Below, piece after piece: positions 1 to 10,296 of a stretch of 28,009 nucleotides of DNA. Position numbers and translations under genes: made by a program. Below the pieces are notes generated by a model. That model saw nothing but the letters and a program-made list of their open reading frames with translations. It was not told where the DNA came from and did no database searches. The DNA comes from Armadillidium nasatum (lineage: Eukaryota; Arthropoda; Malacostraca; Isopoda; Armadillidiidae). Each line of letters begins with the position of its first letter. Within the stretch, counting starts at the first letter, position 1. The stretch lies in contig SEYY01000888.1 in assembly GCA_009176605.1 (NCBI GenBank), forward strand, positions 1 to 28,009. Reading direction: 5' to 3'.

Positions 1-2
1 CT

Positions 3-131
3 TTGGAGTGTGCTGAGCACATTACAGAAGTGATTCTTCCTGGCAGGGAGGCTGACATTCCATATTCTTTCCCTTCTCCTAAGCCTAATGAACCTTGGTT
101 GAAGGGGTGCAGAATTTTTTCAAAAAGCTGA
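3..131 (+). other. possible exon fragment at window edge
   Basis: An open frame runs in from the window edge and ends at a TGA at 129-131, giving about 42 codons. The stretch is richer in G and C than the DNA after it, which is why it is listed. The opposite strand is also open over most of the same interval, reading LFEKILHPFNQGSLGLGEGK and onward after a CAG acceptor-like site, so the strand is uncertain. A donor-like GGGTAAG lies at 149-155 on the plus strand, beyond the stop. No family is recognised. Confidence 0.2.
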
Positions 132-888
132 CTTCAGCATTTGGGTAAGAAGATAATCATATAATTGCAATTTTATATCCAATAAAAATTAACGTCACAC
201 ACTATTGTTAATCCTCAAAATCCCCTTATCCTGAGAGGAACCAAACTGAAAATTTGTTTTAATGACAATAAAAGCATGCTCTTTCTAATGGTATTTTTTA
301 AAAAAAATCAGAGAATACCCATAATCAAAAATTTTGCATTCAATATTGGCAAAAAAAATACATAAAAATAAAATGTCAACTATGGATGACAGCATCTAAG
401 CAAATAACATAGTTTGGATAGGTTTGGACTAAAAAAAAACAGTTTACCCCTAACAATATTGCCAGTATGCCAATTAATAGTATGCTGCATAACAAAAAAT
501 CACAATTTTATTAATGATTGAAAATGAGAACTTATTTTCATGACAAGCATTTTCGCAAATTTTAGGCCCACCCTGTTTCTCTTATTTTCTTTCTGGCATC
601 CTTAAAACTGTCATTTTTCAACTTAATACCACAAATTATGTATTGATGCATAATTTCAGTGCTTTATCTTACCAGCAATATCTTTAAAATTGGGAATTTC
701 TTTAATGATTTTTTCCCACAAACAACTCTGGTGCACTTTGAGGGCTCTTGCATCCACAAAAATTAAAATTGACGTCTAAGATTTTACAAACAATCCTTTG
801 AGATGTATATTAATCTATCCTCAAAGTTTTATCAACATTAGTGGTCTGGAGGGAAACTTTCTGAAATTTTTTGACATTTGACATATTA
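132..888. other. AT-rich sequence without recognised genes
   Basis: Apart from the candidate exon at 673-775, this interval holds only AT-rich non-coding sequence with short homopolymer A and T runs. Nothing else was recognised. Confidence 0.6.
673..775 (-). other. candidate internal exon
   Basis: On the minus strand a 103-bp open stretch is bounded by an acceptor-like TTAG (upstream end at 776) and a donor GGTAAG (GT at 672-671). Its translation includes FVDARALKVHQ followed by LWEKIIKEIPNF, which looks more like protein than the AT-rich surroundings. It ends in phase 1, which does not match the phase of the open frame on the same strand at the window edge. I recognise no family. It could be a host exon or a piece of an unrecognised transposon. 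Confidence 0.25.
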
Positions 889-1004
889 AATGTATATATA
901 TATATAATAATATATTATATATATATTATATATATATATATAAAATTATTATTATATTATATATATAAATTATATATATATATATATTATTATATTTTAA
1001 AATA
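889..1004. repeat. imperfect AT-only repeat
   Basis: About 115 bases made almost only of A and T: (TA)n broken by TAA, TTA and AAATT interruptions. It looks like a decayed (TA)n array, in contrast to the uninterrupted arrays elsewhere in the window. Confidence 0.8.
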
Positions 1005-1032
1005 TAAGCATTAATAGACCTGGCAATTGACC

Positions 1033-1042
1033 TTTTTTTTTT

Positions 1043-1126
<84 letters not shown>
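1033..1126. repeat. poly(T) tract of 94 bases
   Basis: A homopolymer T run with one C at 1055. It could be the poly-A tail of a minus-strand retroelement, but no element body is recognisable on the upstream (higher-coordinate) side. The lysine-rich reading frame across it is an artefact of the homopolymer. Confidence 0.9.
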
Positions 1127-1132
<6 letters not shown>

Positions 1133-1216
1133 AAATAAAAATATTGTGTATTAACCCTAAAATTTCTCATTTTCTTACGGATATAAATGTACATAAAAAC
1201 TTTTTACTAAGAAAAT

Positions 1217-2088
1217 ATGTTTTGTAATAATGTAGACAAAGGAAGAAAAAGATGCACTATTTATAAATACACAAATAATGAATATGACATTGTCCAGGTA
1301 TGTATGGATGTTGAAGATGGAATGCCAAGTGCAGCGAAGAAAAACAATGTGTCTGTATACACATATAATGATGATGACATTGTCCAGGTGTATATGAATG
1401 TTGAAGATGGAATGCCATGCAGAGAGAAACAAGGTCTGTATATTAAAGAAAAAAAATAAACACTAATACCAATATGTGTATGATGTTGAAGATGGAATGC
1501 CAAGTGCAGCGAAGAAAAACAATGTGTCTGTATCCAAGATGTAATATATACGAAAGAAGAAAAAGATATCTAAATACACAAATAATGAAGATGACATTTG
1601 TGTCTATGGATGTTGAAGATGGAATGCCAAGTGCAGCGAAGAAAAACAATGTGTCTGTATCCAAGATGTAATATATACGAAAGAAGAAAAAGATATCTAA
1701 ATACACAAATAATGAAGATGACTTTCAGTTTATGATGTTGAAGATGGATGCAAGTGCAGCGAAGAAAAACAATGTGTCGTATCCAATGAATTACGAAAGA
1801 AGAAAGAATCTAATACACAATAGAAGATGACATTGTCCAGGAGTGTATGGATGTTGAAGATGGAATGCCAAGTGCAGCGAAGAAAAACAATGTGTCTGTA
1901 TCCACACTACAAAGAAGAGTCCAAGGACTTGTTAAAAACCCTGATCAAATTGGTATGAGGACCTTGAAGAAGAAGTAATTGCAGGTCAAACTGCTAAGAG
2001 GATGAGTCTACTTCCTTTTGAAGATGTGATTGCAGAACATCCCATTTGGGTCCCATTATGGGAAAAAATTGTTATGTTGGTAAAGTAG
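1217..2088 (+). pseudogene. Pipsqueak-type HTH gene remnant, tandemly expanded
   Basis: The fullest unit (about 1829-1945) reads EDDIVQECMDVEDGMPSAAK, then KNNVSVSTLQRRVQGLVKN. This fits the HTH_psq (Pipsqueak/CENP-B/pogo-like) DNA-binding fold: a short helix, a conserved GMP-SAAKK-NVSVSTLQRRV core and a basic end. The first ATG at 1217 gives MFCNNVDKGRKR ahead of the first unit, a plausible native N-terminus. After a frameshift near 1950 the frame continues as YEDLEEEVIAGQTAKRMSLL to a stop at about 2088. An AATAAA lies at 2253-2258. The middle is six partial copies of the domain separated by stops and shifts, so no single product is possible. Function in the family is sequence-specific DNA binding, in transposases or domesticated regulators; which applies here cannot be told. 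Confidence 0.6.
1285..1905 (+). repeat. six-fold tandem repeat of the HTH segment
   Basis: The anchor GTTGAAGATGG or a close variant occurs at 1310, 1400, 1485, 1612, 1737 and 1853. It is followed in most copies by a block encoding MPSAAKKNNVSVS. Spacings are about 90, 85, 127, 125 and 116 bp. The complete unit is about 127 bp, not a multiple of three, so successive units change frame. Copies 3-5 are most alike, copy 2 is degenerate after GMP, and only copy 6 continues into the TLQRRV helix. Confidence 0.9.
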
Positions 2089-2859
<771 letters not shown>

Positions 2860-2909
2860 CAACATGGAATTCAAGTATCATGCTAAATACTTGCAAATAC
2901 AGAGGTTAA

Positions 2910-3285
2910 GGACTAAATTTTTACTAAAATTTGATATTCAAATAATTGCTTAGATGATTTTAACTTACTTGCTCATTACCTTCTCTTCTCAATCCTAAGA
3001 ATTAACAAAGCCAAATCTCTCTTTAACTGTAATAAAATACTTCCTGCAAATGTTTAAATAAAAATCATATCTGTTAAATCAAAAAAAAGAAAAACATTAA
3101 CTTTGATTATAAAGAGATGAAAACAGAACTAAAAATTTATTTTATTGAAAGATCAATAAAATCTACAGAAAGTTTTATCTACAGCAATCTAAATAAAATT
3201 AAGAAAATAAAATATTAAATTATTATTTAACTAATGTAATATAAATTAATCCTTAAATAGAATAAGTCTTTCCATGCAGTCAAAG
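2910..3285. repeat. dispersed repeat, copy 1
   Basis: This stretch is homologous, in the same orientation, to about 22500-23013. Shared blocks include AACTTACTTGCTCA, TTCTCAATCCTA, CAAAGCCAAATCTCTCT, TTTAAATAAAAATCATATCT, AACTTTGATTATAA and CCTTAAATAGAATAAGTCTT. Neither copy has a coding frame, obvious terminal inverted repeat or poly-A tail, so its class is unknown. It lacks the (TA)n array present inside copy 2. Confidence 0.8.
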
Positions 3286-3619
3286 GTAATTCTTTAGTGT
3301 CAGGCGACCTTTTTTATTTTCTACTCAACCTAACAATAAAGACAAAAGGATCTGAAAGGTGTTTTAATTTTTATTTTGGGGGGGGGGGAGGTAAACTGAC
3401 AAACAGAAAATGATTCTATAAGAAAAAAAACAAACAATAAAAACAATTAAATTAAAGAAACAAACAATTTAATAATAAGACTTTTCAAAATATAGTGTCA
3501 GTTATCGCATGTTACTAAGATGTATTGTCCTATTCATAGAAGCACTGTCCTTTGATTTTATTTTTACCATGTTTCTATTATGACATTCTTGGAGTTAAAA
3601 ATACAAATTTTAGCTTTAT
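3286..3619. other. AT-rich sequence with a G11 run
   Basis: No gene recognised. A run of eleven G at 3378-3388 is conspicuous in such AT-rich DNA. Confidence 0.6.
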
Positions 3620-3838
3620 AGGCTTAAAATGTTGGCTCTTTCAGTGATAAACACTGAATGAGTCAGTATTCACGAAGTATTTGTTGGCTGTTAGGGTTTC
3701 ATTTACTCTGGCCTAATGGCCAGCAAATAGGCCTAAAATATTGGCTCTTTCATTGTTAATCCAACAAACTAGTTTGACTTAACCTTGATGATGTGTAAAT
3801 GTAATCCCAACAGCCAGCAATTAGGGCTAACATAGGGA
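3620..3838. repeat. cluster of short direct and inverted repeats
   Basis: Two direct copies of a TAGGCNTAAAATNTTGGCTC unit lie at about 3619 and 3728. A 26-base inverted pair, 22 of 26 matching, lies at 3681-3706 and 3795-3820. CTGGCC-TAAT-GGCCAG forms a perfect short palindrome near 3710-3725, and CCAGCAANTAGGNCTAA occurs twice in direct orientation. This could be a small MITE or nested foldback sequence, but no target duplication is evident. Confidence 0.6.
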
Positions 3839-4689
3839 ATGCTCTCTCTCAAAAGAGAGAGAAAGAGAGAAAAAATGAAATTGAATGGAATTGAATATAG
3901 AAAATGGAGATGTCCGAGAACGTTGCTGTTGCTAAAATTGTATTATAGGTCTGTTTAAAAGACAATTGATTTTATTTTTGCAGCATAAATAGTATTTTTT
4001 TTTTTATAAATTATTTGGAGGGTTTTCTTTTTATTATGTATTTATATTACTCTTCCGTGAAAGAAAAGTATGTGTAAAATACATTTAAACGTATTTTCAA
4101 TATAGTGAAAAATAGAGGTTCATGTCAGATCGAATTATTACCAATATTTTTTGCAACACCAATGATTTAGGAACCTTATCATACTAGGCTCATAGGCTTT
4201 ATTATTTTCAAATCCCTACATGTAGTTCCATTCAAACTCTAAATGCATAGGTACCGTATATTATTAGTTTCAACAAACTGGGTCACATGCAAAAAAATCC
4301 ACTACTGAGAATGCTAAAATTACCTAATTTTCTTTTATAAATTATTTATATTAATTAATAATTATTTTTCTTTTAAGTAAAATATTAAAATTAAAATTTA
4401 TACTTTTATCTAAAAAATTGTCATAATAGCAACATGGTAAAAATACATTTAAATAGTATGTTTTTCTTTCATGCAGATGATAATGAGTGCTATATTGAAA
4501 TACATTAATCAATTTAATTAAAGTTTATTTTAATTATTTTTTTTTCTTGCAAAATGCTTTTCCATTTAATAAACCTAAAAAAAATCAAATTCAGATCATT
4601 TCATCTTTATAGTTTGGCTGAATAGAAAAAAAAAAAAAAAAAAATGTGGCAACTTGATACTAAAAAATTACCCAATTAAATCTCCACTA
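3839..4689. other. AT-rich non-coding sequence
   Basis: It starts with a small CTCTCTC-AAAA-GAGAGAG hairpin near 3842-3860 and has an A-rich run at 4627-4643. No gene or element is recognised. Confidence 0.6.
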
Positions 4690-4845
4690 GCTGTTCCTAA
4701 ACTAAACACTGCTTACTGATATAGGTCCTCTACCAGTAAAATCTGGAACTTTTACCACTACCCTAGACTTGAACACTATCAGTGTATCAAATCATGTTGC
4801 ATGTAATCTGATCCAAGGTTTTAACCATTAAGCTGATTCATAATA
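4690..4845 (-). repeat. possible tRNA-derived SINE remnant
   Basis: On the minus strand an A-box-like AGCTTAATGGTTAA (plus about 4822-4835) is followed about 45 bases later by a B-box-like GTTCAAGTCT (plus 4765-4774). This is the order of internal RNA polymerase III promoter boxes in tRNA-derived SINEs. There is no poly-A tail and the A box is weak, so the call is tentative. It differs from the SINE pair at 24.9-25.2 kb. Confidence 0.3.
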
Positions 4846-5258
4846 TTAAGGCTTCCTACTTTTTCCCTCTAATAAAAAATAAAATTATTGAATATAAGTT
4901 TTTTTATTTTATAAGCATCAAAGTCATCTTCATTGTATCCAAAACTTTTTATAGGTCTATTTTATGTGATAAATACCGAAATTTAATCTTCCCTATTATC
5001 ACAATGGCAATAGTCAGGTTCTGGTAAGCATTATTTTTTAATATACGAAACTACGGAAACAAAATGATCTGAAATCTTTTTTTTTTTTTTTAGATATGAT
5101 ATAAGGTCTGAGCTATGAGAAAGCTCAAAATTTGACAGAAAAACCACACCATGGTATGTCAGATCAACGTTATAAACTTGAAACCAAAGTCTGGAAATAT
5201 ACTATACTATGACCACACCCTGATTTCTGTTTTTCCCAGCAGAATATAGGGATAATTT
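4846..5258. other. AT-rich non-coding sequence
   Basis: No gene, promoter or element was recognised here; a T-rich run lies at about 5079-5092. Confidence 0.6.
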
Positions 5259-5835
<577 letters not shown>

Positions 5836-5838
5836 AGC

Positions 5839-5952
5839 CTAAAATTTTAGGTGTGTAATTGGTGATATAGACCAACTTACTTTTACTTTAATGTTAAAGT
5901 AAAAGTAAAAGTAAGTTGGTCTATGTCACCAATTACACACCTAAAATTTTAG
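5839..5952. repeat. near-perfect long palindrome (hairpin)
   Basis: The left arm at 5839-5891 and right arm at 5894-5952 are reverse complements around a 2-base centre. Within the aligned arms I see one mismatch (GATATAG against GACATAG) and one 6-base length difference from an extra TTTTAC-type unit. It begins 3 bases after the candidate MITE end. No coding frame is involved. The near identity argues for a recent inverted duplication. Confidence 0.9.
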
Positions 5953-6025
5953 ACCAACTTTTACTAGAGAAGTGACAAGGGACCAGGTTGCTAAATTATC
6001 GGTGGTCAGATTTATTTGAATTTTA

Positions 6026-6388
6026 GGGTGTGTTCCATGGTCAAGATTCTTTAAGAATAATGAAGATTCTTAAAGGAAAATGTCCTATGCTGCGTCTCAA
6101 ACTTGATATTGCTGCATCAATTTTCTGCAAACATGGAGGAGTAAGGTCAAGGACTTCTTTTAGAATAACTTTTTGCAAATATTATTACACAAATTAATGA
6201 TATTAATTAAATTAAGTGATTGTTGAAGTTAATTATATGACTGATTAAATTAGATTTTATAATACATTTACGTTTGTTTATATATATTAATTGATAATTG
6301 CTAAAGCTAAGTGTCCCACTAATATTCAAGATATCTTCGCAGCAGCTGGCTTAATCGTGACGTCATGCTTGATTTTATGGAACACCCC
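6026..6388. mobile_element. candidate MITE flanked by TA
   Basis: The left end GGGTGTGTTCCAT (6026-6038) is matched in inverted orientation by the right end, which on the minus strand reads GGGGTGTTCCAT (6377-6388). Both ends are bordered outside by TA, as expected for a TA target duplication. The 363-bp interior has no coding frame. Superfamily is uncertain. Confidence 0.45.
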
Positions 6389-6589
6389 TAATTGAAATGT
6401 AATTACATTTGATTTAAAATTAGATTTATAAATCAAACTTTATTTTATTAATTTTAAAATATACAAACAAATATTACAGTGTAATTACAATGGCCAACAT
6501 AATAATAATAATAATAATATCTTAATATTTTAAAATTAGAATATTTAATATTTTAGGATAGAAAAAAAAGCTTAACTTTTTTTTTTTGT

Positions 6590-6740
6590 AAAGTAGTAGA
6601 TGGTATAAAAATTATTAGTAAATAAAATTTTGATTGTAGAACTTGTGCTATAGGTAAGATGACTGAGACAAGAAAAAAAGAAACTGAAAAATATACTACT
6701 GGTACATTAGTATTAGTGTATTGTGATTTAGCATCTATTG
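6590..6740 (+). pseudogene. Copia integrase zinc-finger fragment, plus strand
   Basis: The plus strand reads VVDGIKIISK, an in-frame stop, then NFDCRTCAIGKMTETRKKE and TLVLVYCDLAS. This matches the GAG-pre-integrase zinc-finger end and the start of the integrase core of Ty1/Copia Pol (C-x2-C, then the first catalytic Asp in a DLAS-type motif). It is about three-quarters identical to the reverse complement of 7130-7275, including the stop after ISK. It ends abruptly near 6740, where Copia sequence of the opposite orientation begins. Confidence 0.7.
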
Positions 6741-7494
6741 CGAATATACGCTGAAGTTTCCACTGCATTGTCCATAATTTTTTAGGATATTTAGCTTCCA
6801 ATAATAAACATCTAGCCATATCAAAAAAGAGAGTTCTCCATGTACGCTCTACTTTACCATTTTGATATGGAGGAGACGGTGATGAAAATTCATGATTTAT
6901 ACGATTTTAGAAGAGTAATTTGAAGTCTGCAGAAGTAAACTCTGAATCATTATCTGACCTCCATCCTTTTACAGTCCCACATGGGGATGTCTGCTAGAAA
7001 TTTTTCTGTTGCAGCAATCTTATCAGATTCAAGATATAAAAATAAAAATTGCACCAGAATAGTCATCTACAAAAGAAATGGCATATTTAAAACCATCCCT
7101 TGCAACAGGGTCAATAGGACTTGCTAAATCCAATATACTAATTTTAATATACTAGTAATATATATTTCAGCTTCTCTGTTTCTAATATGAGTCATTTTGC
7201 ACAAAGCACAAGTACTACAATTAAATTTTTATTTACTAATTACATTCATACCATCTACTAATCTTTCAGTTTTGAAACATCTTAGATATTAAAGTGGCCA
7301 ATAATTTTATGCCAATCCTGCAAACTATAAAACTCCATTTTCTTAATATCAATTTTGTTCAGGAAATATAAACCTCTTGCCTTCTTAATATTAAATACTG
7401 CACCATCAGGTGCTGCTAATTCAGCAAATTTTGGTGCAAAATTTATAGAAACTCCATTCTTCGCAGCTGCCTGCACAAACAAGTTGCACCTCAT
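6741..7494 (-). pseudogene. Ty1/Copia Pol fragment (GAG-pre-integrase and integrase)
   Basis: Reading down the minus strand: a GAG-pre-integrase part from 7494 (FYSLQDWHKIIGHFNI); a zinc-finger part CSTCALCKMTH near 7200; the integrase core ILDLASPIDPVARDGFKYAI with FVDDYSGAIF near 7050-7130 (first Asp); RWRSDNDSEFTS near 6960 (second Asp); HEFSSPSPPYQNGKVERTWR near 6870 (catalytic Glu); then MARCLLLEAKYPKKLW and, one frame over, AVETSAYIRNRC. Reverse transcriptase, RNase H and LTRs are absent. Several frameshifts and stops make it non-functional. The body is interrupted at about 6740 by the plus-strand Copia fragment. Confidence 0.85.
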
Positions 7495-7899
7495 TATATA
7501 GAGAATACTAGCAATCTAGAAAGAAAGAAGAAACAAGGTGATCTAAAGAGTGCAAAATAAACACTCCGAAGCAACCTGGATTTAGAGAAAAAGGTTATGA
7601 GTGAGAAGAAAATACTATCAGAAAAGCATCAACATTCAAGCCAAAATAAATTTATGAATAATAAACGTAAAAATTTTAAAATAAAGTTACTTTTTTCAAC
7701 ACTAAAATAAATAGTAAAATTTAATTTAAATATGAATAAAATTCATGTGAAGCAACAAAAGTAAAATAAGATATACTGTTTTACAATTAATACAAACAAA
7801 AGTAAATATATGCAAATTTCAACTTGAATATTGATTATTTCAAACGTGATTAAAATATGACTTCAGAATCATTAAGTCTTGCAACTAGACTTCAATAAG
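7495..7899. other. AT-rich non-coding sequence
   Basis: This lies upstream of the Copia remnant. No further Gag coding or LTR could be recognised. Confidence 0.55.
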
Positions 7900-8327
<428 letters not shown>

Positions 8328-8458
8328 TATTAAAATAGAAGAGCTTTAATCACTCGATTTATATGTATTTTATATATAAACCCCGGTTGAACACTGTACT
8401 TTTATTAGATTTTACTTTTATTATCAACATGGAGAAGTTAATTATTTTTAATAACAAG

Positions 8459-8488
8459 CTTTCGCCCCTATTTTGGGCCTCTTTCAGG
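8459..8488 (-). ncRNA. hammerhead-ribozyme-like core in the Penelope 3' region
   Basis: The minus strand reads CTGAAAGA, a stem-loop (GCCC pairing with GGGC), then CGAAAG. Hammerhead cores are CUGANGA, stem II, GAAA. Here CUGA-N-GA carries one extra A, so it is at best a degenerate or borderline core. Hammerheads are known in Penelope-like elements, which supports the reading. Stems I and III could not be paired with confidence. Confidence 0.3.
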
Positions 8489-9542
8489 TTGAAATGGATG
8501 GCTGGTCTGCTGAAGAGATTCTCATGGCGTCTGGTTAATGGTTGGTTGTTTTTTTATTAAAGATTTGTAGAAGGTGGATTGGCACATTATTGCATTTTGC
8601 AGTTGGTCTATTTTATAATCTCCTGTACTTTGATTGTAGTTTGGAAGGTTGTATATACAAAAAGATTCTGCTATTTTTCTTTTGCTTTAATTGTTTATGT
8701 TTTTGATAATGCTACTATTGTTGGGGTTTATGAAGTGGTCATTGTTTTGTCTATGTTGAACAAGGGAGGAATTCTGGTTATCTATATTTAAATCATGTTG
8801 GAGTTGGTGTATTCTTCTCATATAGTCTTTTGATTCGCCAATGTAGTTTAAATTACAAACAGAACAAGGAATCCTGTATATACATGGGGGAATGGGGTTT
8901 GGAGATTTGGGTGGTTTAAAGACTTTTTTTAATATAATATTATTTGAGGGTACGAAGGTTATATTTTTTGGTGTGCTTAGTTTTATGTGTTGAATGTTAA
9001 TGTGTGGAATTGGTATGAAGTTAGTTTTTTTGTTTTCATGTGTTATTATCGAGTAAAATTTTGTTTAGGTGTTTTTATATGATTTATTGATTATATGTAT
9101 AGGATATTTTAGTTTTGTGAAGGTGTTTTTTAAATAATTTGTTTCAGTAGTTAAAAAAAGCAGGGGAGCAAATTTTTAGTGCACGTAGATAGAGAGCAGA
9201 GAGAGTGGCTATTTTAGTGTTTGTGGTATGTGTTGAAAACCAGTGTATGTAATTGGATGAAGAAGTGGGTTTTCTATATATTGTATATGAGGGTTTTGTG
9301 GAGTGATCCCAAATGAAAAGTGTATCTAAAAATGGTAGGAAGTTATTTGTAGGGGAGGGGGATTTCCATAGTGAATTTTATATTTGGATGAATGCTAATT
9401 AATGAAATTAAGAATGTTTGTAGAACTATTTGAGATTGGGATGGCAGCAAAGACGTCATCCACGTAACGTAACCAAATGCTATTATTAAGTAGGTGATGG
9501 GGAAGAATAAAATAGTGTTCTATGAGTTCCATATACAAATTG

Positions 9543-9577
9543 CTGAGCATGGGTGACAAAGGGGAACCCATGCTCAG
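9543..9577. repeat. 12-bp perfect inverted repeat inside RT motif
   Basis: CTGAGCATGGGT at 9543-9554 is the exact reverse complement of 9566-9577, with an 11-base spacer. It lies in the codons for LSMGSPLSPMLS, where similar residues on both sides may create the symmetry by chance. Confidence 0.85.
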
Positions 9578-10296
9578 TCCCTCTTTTTGTTTGTAGAAAG
9601 TATTGTTGTGTTGGAAATAGTTATGTTCAAGAGAGAGGTGAATGAGATGTTTTAGTATAGGAAAAGGGGTATTGTAAGTTTATGTTATTTTCATTAATGT
9701 AGGTGGTCAAAAGTTGAAGATGATGTGTAACAGGAACTGAAGTGAAGAGTGAGGTTACGTCATAACTAATAAATTTGTGGGTTTTTGTGTTTATGGAGGT
9801 AGTTTTATTAATAAAGTCTTCAGTATTTTTTAGATGGGATGATGAAATTTTTCTTAACAATGGTTTGAGTTGAAGGGATAACCATTGTGCTAGTTTGTAT
9901 GTGTGGGAGTTGGTGTTTGCGATAATGGGACGTAGTGGTACGTTTGGTTTATGTGTTTTGGGAATGCCGTAAAATTGTGGGATTTGAGTCATGTAGGCTT
10001 TGGTGTTCTTAAGAATTATGGGGTAATCTTTAAGAATTTGTTATAATGATTTGTTAAAAGTTTGTTGTGATTGTTTGTGTGGGTTGTTGTTTGATACGTG
10101 TTTGTGTCACTGAGTAGGTTGTTGCATTTTGCATTGTATTGTTGTGTATTCATAATTACTATATTGTTACCTTTATCAGATTTTGAGATTACGATGTATT
10201 TATTCTTTTTTAATTGTGCCAAAACTTTTGTTTCTTTCAAAAGTACTCATATAACCTAGGAAATTTGTCAACTTATCTACAGCAAAAATCGTGTAG

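Larger units (their letters stand above)
8362..10246 (-). mobile_element. Penelope-like element A (RT plus GIY-YIG), degenerate
   Basis: Penelope-like elements encode a reverse transcriptase fused to a GIY-YIG endonuclease. Reading down the minus strand from about 10240: the N-terminal VISKSDKGNNIVIMN; GIPKTHKPNVPLRPIIAN; KFISYDVTSLFTSVP (motif A); GLSMGSPLSPMLSNLYME (9535-9590); RYVDDVFAAIP (YVDD catalytic motif, plus 9455-9466); the thumb-like IYRKPTSSSNYIHWF; and the endonuclease CIYRIPCSVCNLNYIGES followed by YMRRIHQH (about 8800-8890). At least three frameshifts and several stops break the frame. Order and spacing are those of a near-complete element. Its 5' end abuts family copy 1 and its 3' end abuts a (TA)n array. 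Confidence 0.9.

Noticed and set aside
997-1194. Lysine-rich 65-codon frame
   Set aside because: It is the translation of the poly(T) tract at 1033-1126.
1285-1905. CRISPR-like array
   Set aside because: The repeats are tandem near-identical units with coding content, without short direct repeats separated by unique spacers, and the context is eukaryotic.
6553-6819. A continuous 88-codon Copia frame on the minus strand
   Set aside because: Only its first part (MARCLLLEAKYPKKLW) is sense Copia sequence. It then shifts frame and below about 6740 crosses into Copia sequence of the opposite orientation.
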